Source: Mesorhizobium caraganae
Lineage (GTDB): Bacteria > Pseudomonadota > Alphaproteobacteria > Rhizobiales > Rhizobiaceae
Assembly (NCBI RefSeq): GCF_016836705.1
Contig: NZ_JAFCGY010000003.1
Location: forward strand, 310,001-374,000
Reading direction: 5' to 3'
DNA length: 64,000 bases
The position numbers and the translations under genes were made by a program. Shown in pieces: positions 33,609 through 41,475 of this stretch. Below the pieces are notes generated by a model. The model saw only the letters and a list, made by a program, of their open reading frames with translations. It was not told where the DNA came from and did no database searches. Positions within the stretch are counted from its first letter, which is position 1; each line of letters opens with the position of its first letter.

Positions 33609-35018
33609 TCAGCGCCTGAGCGATCTTGCACAGTCGCAAATGACAGTGAAGGCGGTATTGACGTCTTCCGCCGTGGTCTCGAACTGTCCGACCTGGAAAC
33701 GAATGGCGACCCGTCCGTCGACCCGCGTCTGCGTCAGATAAAGGCGGCCATCGTCGTTGATGGCATTGACCAGGCGCAGATTGTGGTCGTCGGCATCGCC
33801 GGTGGCCTTATGGCGGAATGAAAACAGTGACAGCATTGGCTCAGTGACGATCTCGAAATCCGGCTCGTTCGCCAGCCGCGCTGCAAGGCCCTCGCTCCAG
33901 CCGACGTGGTTGCGGATCATGCTGCGCAGCGCTTCCAGTCCGTGCGCGCGCAGCAGAAACCACAGTTTCAGCGCCCGGAAGCGGCGGCCGAGCGGCACCG
34001 ACCATTCGGAATAATTGATGATGCCGTCGCGGCCGTGCGTCTTCAGGAATTCGGGCTTGATCGCCAAAGTGCGGACCAGATCCTCGGGCTGGCGGATGAA
34101 CTGCATCGAGCAGTCAAATTGCGCGCCAAGCCACTTATGCGGGTTGAAGACGATGGAATCGGCGAGCTCTGCGCCGGCCCAGAAATGGCGGAATTCCGGG
34201 CAGATCATTGCCGATCCCGCCCAGGCGGCATCGACATGCAGATAGAGCCCGTGGCGCCTGGCCACTGCGGCGACGGCGGCGACATTGTCGGTGCCGCCGG
34301 TGCTGGTGCCGCCGACGCTGGCGATGATGCCGGCGGGCAGCATGCCGGCCTCACGGTCGGCGACGATTGCCGCCTCGAGTGCAACCGTATCCATGGCGCG
34401 AAAGCGCCCGGCGACCGGAATGCGGACCAGATTGTCCTCGCCGATGCCCGACACCCAGATCGCGCGGTCGATCGAGGTGTGGACCTGATCGGAGGAATAG
34501 ATGCGCGGCCGCCTCTGCCCGGCCAGGCCCTGCTTGTTGCCCTGCCAATCGAGCGCGCGCTCGCGCATGGTCAGCACGGCGGCCAGCGTCGCCGACGAGG
34601 CCGAATCCTGGATGACGCCGGAAAATCCTTCGGGCAAGCCGAGCGCCTGGCGCATCCAGTCGACAATGCGTGTCTCGAGTTCGGTCGCCGCCGGCGAGGT
34701 CTGCCACAGCATGCATTGCGCGGCCATCGCCGAGACAAGATATTCGGCCACCACCGAGACCGGCGCGGCATTGGCCGGGAAATAAGCGAAGAAACGCGGA
34801 TGCTGCCAATGCGTCATGCCCGGCACGATCTTCTCTTCGAAATCGGCGAAAATCCGCTCCATCGGCTCAGCCGCTTCCGGCGGCGACGCCTCGATGCTGC
34901 GAAAGATGTCGCCGGGTTCGACCAGCGGCCGCACCGGCCTTTCGCGCAGCGAGGAGCGGTATTCGACTCCCCAATCGGCGGCGTGCCTCGACCATTGCCG
35001 GAAATCATCACTGTTCAT
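33609..35018 (-). CDS. PLP-dependent decarboxylase (aromatic-L-amino-acid decarboxylase family, group II)
   Basis: 469-aa fold-type I enzyme. The PLP lysine is Lys295 in FNPHKW, Asp263 (HVDAAWAG) pairs with the pyridine nitrogen and His180 (SSDQVHTS) stacks on the ring. The early TSPAATELE and GVIQDSASSATL signatures match DOPA/tryptophan/tyrosine decarboxylase-like proteins. The amino-acid substrate cannot be read from sequence. It lies 74 bp downstream of the Anbu protease gene on the same strand, so it may be cotranscribed with the Anbu cluster. Confidence 0.92.
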   Translation of the reverse strand: MNSDDFRQWSRHAADWGVEYRSSLRERPVRPLVEPGDIFRSIEASPPEAAEPMERIFADFEEKIVPGMTHWQHPRFFAYFPANAAPVSVVAEYLVSAMAAQCMLWQTSPAATELETRIVDWMRQALGLPEGFSGVIQDSASSATLAAVLTMRERALDWQGNKQGLAGQRRPRIYSSDQVHTSIDRAIWVSGIGEDNLVRIPVAGRFRAMDTVALEAAIVADREAGMLPAGIIASVGGTSTGGTDNVAAVAAVARRHGLYLHVDAAWAGSAMICPEFRHFWAGAELADSIVFNPHKWLGAQFDCSMQFIRQPEDLVRTLAIKPEFLKTHGRDGIINYSEWSVPLGRRFRALKLWFLLRAHGLEALRSMIRNHVGWSEGLAARLANEPDFEIVTEPMLSLFSFRHKATGDADDHNLRLVNAINDDGRLYLTQTRVDGRVAIRFQVGQFETTAEDVNTAFTVICDCARSLRR

Positions 35019-35092
35019 TCTGGTCTCCAGACCTGAGCCAAGCAGCGTCGATCGCCGCGGCCAGCGCCACGCAACAGCGCCAGCAAGGCAAT

Positions 35093-35824
35093 CTAACCCG
35101 GGAAATCGGGCAGGCTGGCAAAGGCCGTTTTCAGCGCGTTCGACCAGCCGTCCGAGATGGTACGATAATACTGGTCGTCCTGGCTTATCCGCTTCTTCAG
35201 CCCGACCTTGAAAGCATCCTTCTCGAGGAACAGCAGGTCGAGCGGCAGGCCGACGGACAGGTTCGACTTCAGCGTCGAATCGAAAGAGACCAGAAGCAGC
35301 TTCACCGTTTCGGCCAGGCTCATCGTCCTTTCATAGGCGCGGATGATGATCGGCTTGCCGTATTTGGTCTCGCCGATCTGGAAGAACGGCGTGTCGTCGG
35401 TCGATTCGATGAAATTGCCCTCGGGGTAGATCATGAACAGTCGCGGCGCGCTGCCCTTGATCTGGCCGCCGAGGATGAAAGAGGCGTTGAAATAGGAATC
35501 CGCCTTTTCGCCGGCCGGTGACGACTGGGCGATGACTTCCTTGACGGTGTCGCCGACCAGCCGCACCGTCTGGTACATGGACGGGGTTTCGAGCAGCGTC
35601 GCATGGCGTTCGCCGATCGCCTTGTTGCGCTCGTCGAGCAGGCTGATGACAGCCTGCGTCGTGGCCAGATTACCGGCCGACATCAGCACGATGACGCGCT
35701 CGCCCGGCTCTTCCCAGACATGCATCTTCTTGAAGGTCGAGATCGAATCCATGCCGGCGTTGGTGCGCGTGTCCGACATGAACACGAGCCCACGATCGAT
35801 CTTGAGGCCGACGCAATAAGTCAT
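35093..35824 (-). CDS. Proteasome-type peptidase, Anbu family
   Basis: 243-aa Ntn-hydrolase of the Anbu (ancestral beta-subunit) type. After Met1 the candidate nucleophile is Thr2 (MTYCVGLKI), with Asp in FMSDTRTN (about residue 18) and Lys33 in FKKMHVW completing the proteasome-like active site. LMSAGNLATTQAVISLL is the conserved helix after strand S4. Anbu forms helical or ring assemblies; its substrate is unknown. It follows the transglutaminase gene by 32 bp and is last in the four-gene Anbu cluster. Confidence 0.93.
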   Translation of the reverse strand: MTYCVGLKIDRGLVFMSDTRTNAGMDSISTFKKMHVWEEPGERVIVLMSAGNLATTQAVISLLDERNKAIGERHATLLETPSMYQTVRLVGDTVKEVIAQSSPAGEKADSYFNASFILGGQIKGSAPRLFMIYPEGNFIESTDDTPFFQIGETKYGKPIIIRAYERTMSLAETVKLLLVSFDSTLKSNLSVGLPLDLLFLEKDAFKVGLKKRISQDDQYYRTISDGWSNALKTAFASLPDFPG

Positions 35825-35856
35825 GGAATCTCTTCAGGCAGCAATCTTGCCGAGAA

Positions 35857-36651
35857 CTACTGCTCTACCGTGACGGTGACCGCAAGCTGTTCCTCCGCCT
35901 GTCCCAGTCGAATTCCCGACACCGGCGAGGCGTCGCGATAATCGCGACCGGTGGCCACCCTGACATAGCGTTCATCGGGAGAAATGCCATTGGCGGCGTC
36001 GAAGGCGACCCAGCCGAGACCCTGGACATGGACTTCGGCCCAGGCATGGCTCGCCGCCTGTTCAATGGCCGCATCCATCATCAGATAGCCGCTGACATAA
36101 CGGGCCGGAAAGCCCATGGCGCGGGCCGCGGCGACAAAGATATGGCTGTGGTCCTGGCAGACGCCGGTCTTCAGCGCCAACGCCTCTTCCGCCGGCGTCG
36201 TCACGCTGGTGGTGCCTGGCGTATAGGCGACGCGCTCGACGATTAGCGCCATCAAGCGATGCAGCCTCTCTATGTCGGTGCCTTTGCCGACCGCCGCGGC
36301 AAGCTCGCGGATGCCGTCGCCAGGGATGGTCAAAGCGGTCTCCTGGCTGAACAGCCAGAGCGGCGCATAGCCGTGATGCGGACCCGAGACGCCTGCTGTG
36401 TCGCGCGTCACAACCTCGCCGGAGGCCTCAACCGTGATGAAGTCACGCTCGCCCTCGACGCTCAACAGCCTGTTATCATTGCCGAAATGGTCGCTGAAAC
36501 GCACTTCCTCGCGCGCACCTTCGATCTTCAGCGCCCAGGACAGCACAGTCTGCGTCGGGCCGCTGACCGGCAACAGCCGCAGTCGCTGCAGCAGATAGTG
36601 TACCGGCGCGTCGTAGCGGTATTCGGTCCGGTGGGTGATCTTCAATCTCAT
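35857..36651 (-). CDS. Transglutaminase-like cysteine protease of the Anbu cluster
   Basis: 264-aa protein with the bacterial transglutaminase-like N-terminal beta domain (MRLKITHRTEYRYDAPVHYL) and a papain-fold catalytic domain. The triad is visible: Cys165 (KTGVCQDHSH), His202 (ASHAWAEV) and Asp218 (GWVAFDAANG). Cytosolic, no signal peptide. Such enzymes usually act as proteases rather than crosslinkers in bacteria. In the cluster it probably hydrolyses or transfers peptide bonds on the product of the ATP-grasp ligase. Confidence 0.93.
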   Translation of the reverse strand: MRLKITHRTEYRYDAPVHYLLQRLRLLPVSGPTQTVLSWALKIEGAREEVRFSDHFGNDNRLLSVEGERDFITVEASGEVVTRDTAGVSGPHHGYAPLWLFSQETALTIPGDGIRELAAAVGKGTDIERLHRLMALIVERVAYTPGTTSVTTPAEEALALKTGVCQDHSHIFVAAARAMGFPARYVSGYLMMDAAIEQAASHAWAEVHVQGLGWVAFDAANGISPDERYVRVATGRDYRDASPVSGIRLGQAEEQLAVTVTVEQ

Positions 36652-36666
36652 AACTTGTCTTCCGTT

Positions 36667-36740
36667 TTGAGCATGACCTTATCCGAAAACCGGGTCCCAC
36701 TTTTCGCTGACGCGGTCCTCCGGTTCGGGGTCATGCTCAA
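36667..36740. repeat. Dispersed palindromic repeat (GAGCATGA...TCATGCTC family), copy 1
   Basis: Outer arms TTGAGCATGACC / GGTCATGCTCAA pair perfectly over 12 bp; the interior holds CGAAAACCGGGTCCCACTTTTC. A shorter copy is at 46098-46147. The right arm provides the TGA stop codon of the alpha-E gene. Confidence 0.75.
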
Positions 36741-37678
36741 TTGAACCGGTAATCCTGGGCGATCTCGTCGCCCAGCTTGGTGTTGTCTTGAATGAACCTA
36801 GCCAGGAATTCGTGCAGGCCGGCGTCGAATATGTCCTTGATCGACCCTGCCCGCAGCATCGCCTGGGTCCTGTCGACAGTGGCGTGGCAGGCATGGCGTT
36901 CGCCGTAATCGTCACCGAGGAATTTCAGATGCTCGGCCAGGAAACGATAGCAGAAGGTCAGCGAGCGCGGCATGCGGACATTGAGGATCAGGTAGTCGGC
37001 AATGTTGGTCGGCTTGTAGTCGGCCTCATAGACCCAGCGGTAGGAACGATGCGCCGAAACCGAGCGCAGGATGGATTCCCACTGGTAATTGTCCAGCGTC
37101 GAGCCAACCCACGAGATCGACGGCAACAACACGTAGTATTTCACGTCGAGGATGCGCGCCGTGTTGTCGGCGCGTTCGACATAGGTGCCGAGCTGCGAGA
37201 AGTCGAAGATCTCGTTGCGCAGCATGGTGCCGTAGAAACAGCCGCGGATAAGCGCTGTCTCGCGCTTGATGGCGTCGAGCACGCTCGGCAGGTCGCGCTC
37301 GTCGATCGGCTTTGCCAGCATCCGCTTCAACGCCATCCAGGCCTCGTTGATGCTTTCCCAGGTTTCGCGTGTCAGCGCGGTGCGCACCATGCGGGCATTG
37401 TTGCGTGCGGTCTCGATCGCCGACATCGTGCTCGACGGGTTCGAGGTGTCGCGCAGCAGGAAGTCGGCGACATTGGCGGCGGTATAATCCTGGTATTTCT
37501 GCGTGAAGGCGACGTCGGAGCCGGCGCTGAGCAGCACCGAATTCCACTCTTCCGAAGCGCTCTGGGTACGGGTCAGCGCCATGCGCAGGCCGGCATCGAC
37601 CAGACGCGCCATGTTTTCCGCCCGCTCGATATAGCGGTTCATCCAGTAAAGCCCGTTGGCGGTGCGGCCGAGAAGCAT
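36737..37678 (-). CDS. Alpha-E domain-containing protein (DUF403)
   Basis: 313-aa all-helical protein. The signature MLLGRTANGLYWMNRYIERAENMARL and the later YVERADNTARILDVKYYVLLP repeat the R-x-E-N/D-x-A-R theme that defines the alpha-E domain, which is found only with permuted ATP-grasp ligases and transglutaminases. Function unknown, thought to assist peptide ligation. The stop codon lies in a palindromic repeat that separates it from the transglutaminase gene. Confidence 0.93.
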   Translation of the reverse strand: MLLGRTANGLYWMNRYIERAENMARLVDAGLRMALTRTQSASEEWNSVLLSAGSDVAFTQKYQDYTAANVADFLLRDTSNPSSTMSAIETARNNARMVRTALTRETWESINEAWMALKRMLAKPIDERDLPSVLDAIKRETALIRGCFYGTMLRNEIFDFSQLGTYVERADNTARILDVKYYVLLPSISWVGSTLDNYQWESILRSVSAHRSYRWVYEADYKPTNIADYLILNVRMPRSLTFCYRFLAEHLKFLGDDYGERHACHATVDRTQAMLRAGSIKDIFDAGLHEFLARFIQDNTKLGDEIAQDYRFN

Positions 37679-37695
37679 GGGAGGCCCTTCGGGCT

Positions 37696-37806
37696 AGTGA
37701 GTAGGGATTGGTGAGTAGGGATTAGTAATCATTTGAATTTCAATAGAATATGGCATTCCCTGTCCCCTATTTTTTACTACTGCCTACTGACTAATCCCTA
37801 CTCACT
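37696..37806. repeat. Imperfect long inverted repeat between ATP-grasp and alpha-E genes
   Basis: AGTGAGTAGGGATTGGT at 37696-37712 is inverted as ACTAATCCCTACTCACT at 37790-37806. A direct copy (GTGAGTAGGGATTAG) follows the left arm immediately. The interior is AT-rich (AATTTCAATAGAATATGG). The right end touches the stop codon of the ATP-grasp gene. Confidence 0.75.
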
Positions 37807-39224
37807 CAGTCATCCAACACCCACGTATCCTTCGTCCCGCCGCCCTGCGAAGAATTGACCACCAGCGACCCCTCCTTCAGCGCAACACGCGTCAACCCGC
37901 CAGGCACGATTTGGATACGGTCTGACACCAGCACGTATGGCCGCAAGTCGACGTGACGGGGCGACAGGCCTTTTTCTGTCAGGATCGGACAGGTCGAGAG
38001 CGCCAGCGTCGGCTGGGCGATGTAGTTGGACGGTTTGGCCTGCAGCTTCTTGGCGAAGTCCTGGCATTCCTTCTTGGTCGCCGCCGGGCCGACCAGCATG
38101 CCGTAGCCGCCGGAACCGTGCACTTCCTTGATGACCAACTCGTGGATGTGTTCGAGCACATATTTCAGGCTGTCGGGTTCCGAGCAGCGCCAGGTCGGGA
38201 TGTTGCCGAGGATCGCCTTGCGGCCGGTGTAAAACTCGACGATCTCGGGCATGTAGGAATAGATCGCCTTGTCGTCGGCGATGCCGGTTCCCGGCGCATT
38301 GGCGATGGTAATGTTGCCGGCGCGGTAGACATCCATGATGCCGGGCACGCCAAGGGCCGAGTCCGGCCGGAAGGTCAGCGGGTCGAGGAACGAATCGTCG
38401 ACGCGCCGGTAGAGCACGTCGATCTGCTTGTAGCCCTCGGTGGTGCGCATGGCGACATGGCCGTCGACGACGCGCAGGTCCTGGCCTTCGACCAGTTGCA
38501 CGCCCATCTGGTCGGCAAGGAAGGCGTGCTCGAAATAGGCGGAGTTGAAGCTGCCCGGCGTCAGCACGGCGATGGTCGGCGCGCCCTTGGTGCTTTGCGG
38601 CCGGACCGCTGCCAGCGACTGGCGAAGGAGCTGCGGATAGTTCTCGACCGGCCGTACCTTGATCTGCTGGAACAGCTCGGGGAAGAGCTGCATCATCGTC
38701 TCGCGGTTCTCCAGCATGTAGGAGACGCCCGACGGCGTGCGCGCATTGTCCTCCAGCACGTAGAACTCGTTCTCAGAGATGCGGACAATATCGACGCCGA
38801 TAATGTGGGTGTAGACGCCGGCCGGCGGCCGCACGCCGATCATTTCCGGCAGGAAGGCCTCGTTCCTGGCGATCAGCTCCCTCGGCACACGGCCGGCGCG
38901 CAGGATCTCCTGGCGATGGTAGATGTCATCAAGGAAAGCGTTCAGCGCCTGCACGCGCTGCTCGATGCCTTGTGTGAGGCGCCGCCATTCATTGCCGGAG
39001 ATGATGCGCGGAACGATATCGAAGGGGATCAGCCGCTCGGAAGCTTCCTGCTCGCCATAGACGGCGAAGGTGATGCCGGTCTTGCGGAAGACGCGCTCGG
39101 CGTCCTGCATCTTTTCGGTAAGCCTGGCCGGGTCCTGCTCCTTCAGCCAGCGGTCGTAAGCCGTATACGGTTTTCTCAGTCCGGAAACTTCCGGAAGCAT
39201 TTCATCGAACGCTGCCAATCGCAT
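37806..39224 (-). CDS. Circularly permuted ATP-grasp ligase (DUF404/DUF407)
   Basis: 472 aa from ATG 39224 (MRLAAFDEMLPEVSG), chosen because ACAGGGGAGT precedes it; ATG 39242 and ATG 39275 are less likely. The circularly permuted type-2 ATP-grasp features are visible: VDIVRISENEFYVLEDNART, the LTPGSFNSAYFEHAFLADQM strand, VKEVHGSGGYGML for nucleotide binding, and ALSTCPILTEKGLSPRHVDL near the end. Such enzymes form amide bonds between a carboxylate and an amine at ATP cost. First gene of the Anbu cluster. Confidence 0.93.
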   Translation of the reverse strand: MRLAAFDEMLPEVSGLRKPYTAYDRWLKEQDPARLTEKMQDAERVFRKTGITFAVYGEQEASERLIPFDIVPRIISGNEWRRLTQGIEQRVQALNAFLDDIYHRQEILRAGRVPRELIARNEAFLPEMIGVRPPAGVYTHIIGVDIVRISENEFYVLEDNARTPSGVSYMLENRETMMQLFPELFQQIKVRPVENYPQLLRQSLAAVRPQSTKGAPTIAVLTPGSFNSAYFEHAFLADQMGVQLVEGQDLRVVDGHVAMRTTEGYKQIDVLYRRVDDSFLDPLTFRPDSALGVPGIMDVYRAGNITIANAPGTGIADDKAIYSYMPEIVEFYTGRKAILGNIPTWRCSEPDSLKYVLEHIHELVIKEVHGSGGYGMLVGPAATKKECQDFAKKLQAKPSNYIAQPTLALSTCPILTEKGLSPRHVDLRPYVLVSDRIQIVPGGLTRVALKEGSLVVNSSQGGGTKDTWVLDD

Positions 39225-39393
39225 ACTCCCCTGTGACGCCATTTCACTGGCGTCGCGGGAGAAAATCAAGCGCAATCGGTGATTTGGCGGACATCGGCGA
39301 TCAGTATGTTACGACTGCCCAAAATTAGGGCAGTCGAAACAGGGACGTAATCAGGCTCTGCCTCGTCGCCAGGCAAGTGCCTGATGCGGCGCT
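39225..39393. other. Region upstream of the Anbu cluster
   Basis: Expected promoter region of the minus-strand ATP-grasp gene. It contains a short inverted repeat, CTGCCC...GGGCAG, around 39316-39334. No gene seen. Confidence 0.4.
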
Positions 39394-39519
39394 AGAGCAG
39401 TTCATCGTTTCACGGAAACGGTGAACCGCTCTATCCTTTGTTTCAACGCAATTCCCAAGGGAAAGCGCTACGCGCTTTTCCCGGGAAAACCGATTCACGC
39501 TTTTCCTGGAATTGCTTTA
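39394..39519. repeat. Composite palindromic repeat, copy 2
   Basis: Two modules. First, an 18-bp imperfect hairpin, AGAGCAGTTCATCGTTTC with GAAACGGTGAACCGCTCT (39394-39432). Second, a near-identical copy of the repeat at 3524-3601 (39440-39519; ACGCAATTCC...CTGGAATTGCTTTA). The right end supplies the TAA stop of the RAM-domain gene. Confidence 0.75.
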
Positions 39520-39753
39520 GAAAGCGCGGAAAGTGACGACCGTGAAGGTGTCCTTGATTCCGGGAAGATGCTGCACCTTCTCGTTGACGAAGTGGCCGAC
39601 ATCTTCCTCGTCGTCGACATAGAATTTGGCGAGCAGGTCGTAATTGCCGGCGGTCGAGTAGATTTCCGAGGCGATCTCGGCGTCGGCGAGCGCGCTGGCG
39701 ACCTCGTAGGACTTGCCCAGGTCGCACTTTATCTGCACAAAAAACGTCTTCAT
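39517..39753 (-). CDS. Lrp/AsnC ligand-binding (RAM) domain protein
   Basis: 78-aa stand-alone RAM domain without DNA-binding region: MKTFFVQIKCDLGKSYEVAS, SEIYSTAGNYDLLAKFYVDD and KVQHLPGIKDTFTVVTFRAF follow the beta-alpha-beta-beta-alpha-beta order of the C-terminal domain of Lrp-family regulators. Such proteins bind amino acids and oligomerise, and may modulate full-length Lrp proteins. The stop codon is inside the palindromic repeat. Confidence 0.9.
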   Translation of the reverse strand: MKTFFVQIKCDLGKSYEVASALADAEIASEIYSTAGNYDLLAKFYVDDEEDVGHFVNEKVQHLPGIKDTFTVVTFRAF

Positions 39754-39862
39754 TGCCGGTCCTGCCAGGTTGAAACGCGCATCTTGCGCCCATGGCGGCC
39801 CTTCTCGCAGACTGCTGCCCGGCTTTCAAGCATCAGGCCGAATGCGCCTTGGCGACGGCGTG

Positions 39863-40051
39863 TCACTGATAGTCGACGAGTTCGGCGATGGTGACGTCGC
39901 CATCCGGATTGCCGAGCGCTGGAATGGCCGGATCGAAGGCGATTTCGGTGACGGTCGGCCCGGTGGCTGCCCAAGCGGGCAAGGGAGCCAGAACTGCAAA
40001 GCTAGCCGCGCCCTTCAGCAAAAGGCGCCGATCGATCGGCTGCTTAGACAT
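39863..40051 (-). pseudogene. N-terminal remnant of a DsbA-family thioredoxin-like protein
   Basis: 62 codons. A twin-arginine-like signal (MSKQPIDRRLLLKGAASFAV, cut near AWAA) leads into TVTEIAFDPAIPALGNPDGD and DVTIAELVDYQ, the start of a DsbA/thioredoxin fold, and then a stop where the active-site CPYC would begin. No downstream remainder in any frame was seen before the next gene 109 bp away. Most likely a 3'-deleted gene; a functional exported peptide is less likely. Confidence 0.6.
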
Positions 40052-40231
40052 GGTTCGTCCCTGGTGCGCGAACGGGTCCCACCCGTCCCCTACGATGCGC
40101 GATGCTTAAGCATGATCTTGCGGCACTTGCGTGGCGAATATTTGCGGTTGCTGAAACCGTGAGGCAGCGCCGAGCGTATGGTATGATGTGCCTTCAGACA
40201 GCGATTTGTCAGGAGACAATGGAGACAGGCC

Positions 40232-40660
40232 ATGCGCCGTATCGCATTCGCAGTCGTTTCATTGCTGTTCGCGTCTTCCCTGTTCATCTCGGCAGCCCTT
40301 GCCGGCGATGCCGAAATCAAGGCCGGCCAGGCCGTCATCGACGGTCAGCTGAAGGCGCTCATCGCAAACGATGGCGCCAAGGCCTACAGCTACGCTGCTC
40401 CAAACGTGAAGCAGATTTTCCCGACCGTCGACGCCTTCATGAACATGGTGACTAACGGCTACGCGCCGGTGCGTCAGCCACAAAGCTATTCCTTCGGCAA
40501 GGTCGAGCAGACCGGCCCAGGCTCGATCATCCAGCAGGTGCTCATCGTCGGTCCCGACGGCAAGGACTACGAGGCGGTCTATACGCTGCAGCAGCAGCCC
40601 GACGGCAGTTTCCAGATCACCGGCTGCAGCCTGCGGGCGTCGAATTCACTGAGCACCTGA
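40232..40660 (+). CDS. DUF4864 domain-containing exported protein
   Basis: 142-aa protein with a signal peptide (MRRIAFAVVSLLFASSLFIS, cut near ALAG) and a single cystatin/NTF2-like domain (IKAGQAVIDGQLKALIANDG, AKAYSYAAPNVKQIFPTVDA, MVTNGYAPVRQPQSYSFGK). This matches DUF4864 proteins of unknown function in alphaproteobacteria. Convergent with the broken SDR gene 11 bp away. Confidence 0.85.
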   Translation: MRRIAFAVVSLLFASSLFISAALAGDAEIKAGQAVIDGQLKALIANDGAKAYSYAAPNVKQIFPTVDAFMNMVTNGYAPVRQPQSYSFGKVEQTGPGSIIQQVLIVGPDGKDYEAVYTLQQQPDGSFQITGCSLRASNSLST

Positions 40661-40671
40661 CGCACAAAGCC

Positions 40672-41404
40672 TCAGTAGCGTGCCCTGCCGCCCGACATGT
40701 CGAACACGGCTCCGGTGTTGAATGCGCTGGCGTCGGAACAAAGCCAAAGCACCAGTGCCGCCACTTCATCCACCTCGCCAAGGCGCTTGAGCGGGCTGGC
40801 ATTTATCATGTATCATGTCGTCTACGACATCGTTTCCAAGGCGCCTGATCAACTCGGTATCGATCGGCCCCGGTGCCACGCAATTCACCCGAATGTCGGT
40901 ATCGCAGGTCTCCCGCGACAAGGCTTTCGTAAAGGCAATGACGCCTGCACTTGCCGCTGAATAGGCGGCCAGATTCGGCAACCCTTCCTTGCCTGCCAGG
41001 GATCCCATATTGATGATCCGGCCCCTACCAACCTTGCGCATGATCGGCAGAACCTGATGCGTAACCTCGAAAACGCCGATCAGGTTGACACCGATGATGC
41101 GTTGCCACTCGATCGGATCGAATGCCTCGAACCCACGATAGTCGCCTAAATAGCCTGCATTGTTGATTAGAATGTCAATCCGGCTATTGTCTGCGACGAT
41201 CTCGGCCAGGGCGTCTTTGATCTGGTGAGCCTTTGTCACATCGACCGTCTGGCAATGCGCGCCGTCCACAGGTGTCGGATCAGCATCCCATATCCAGACT
41301 TCGGCCCCGGAGTTCAACAACTGCGCCGCAATGGCCTTGCCGATGCCTCGTGCGCCGCCAGTCACGATCGCGGTCTTGCCGCCAAGTTCATATGTGACAG
41401 TCAT
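40672..41404 (-). pseudogene. SDR family oxidoreductase disrupted by a 7-bp tandem duplication
   Basis: Starts normally: NAD(P)-binding TGGARGIGK, NNAGYLG, catalytic Ser/Tyr/Lys region (NMGSLAGKEG, Y-x-x-x-S variant AYSAASAG) and CVAPGPIDTELI. Near 40804-40817 the plus-strand string TATCATG is tandemly doubled, shifting the frame so that translation ends at 40766 with an unrelated tail. Removing seven bases restores NASPLKRLGEVDEVAALVLW, CSDASAFNTGAVFDMSGG and a stop at 40672, giving a normal 241-aa SDR. The YxxxK lysine is Ser-Ala-Gly-like here, so activity is also doubtful. Confidence 0.8.
40804..40817. repeat. 7-bp tandem duplication causing a frameshift
   Basis: TATCATG-TATCATG in the plus strand within the SDR gene. 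Loss of one copy would restore the ancestral frame. Confidence 0.85.
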
Positions 41405-41475
41405 GGCCTGACCCCAACCGGAATCTGCGCCCGGACAATGGATCCGTCAATCATCGTCAGGTGGCGTTGATTTGT

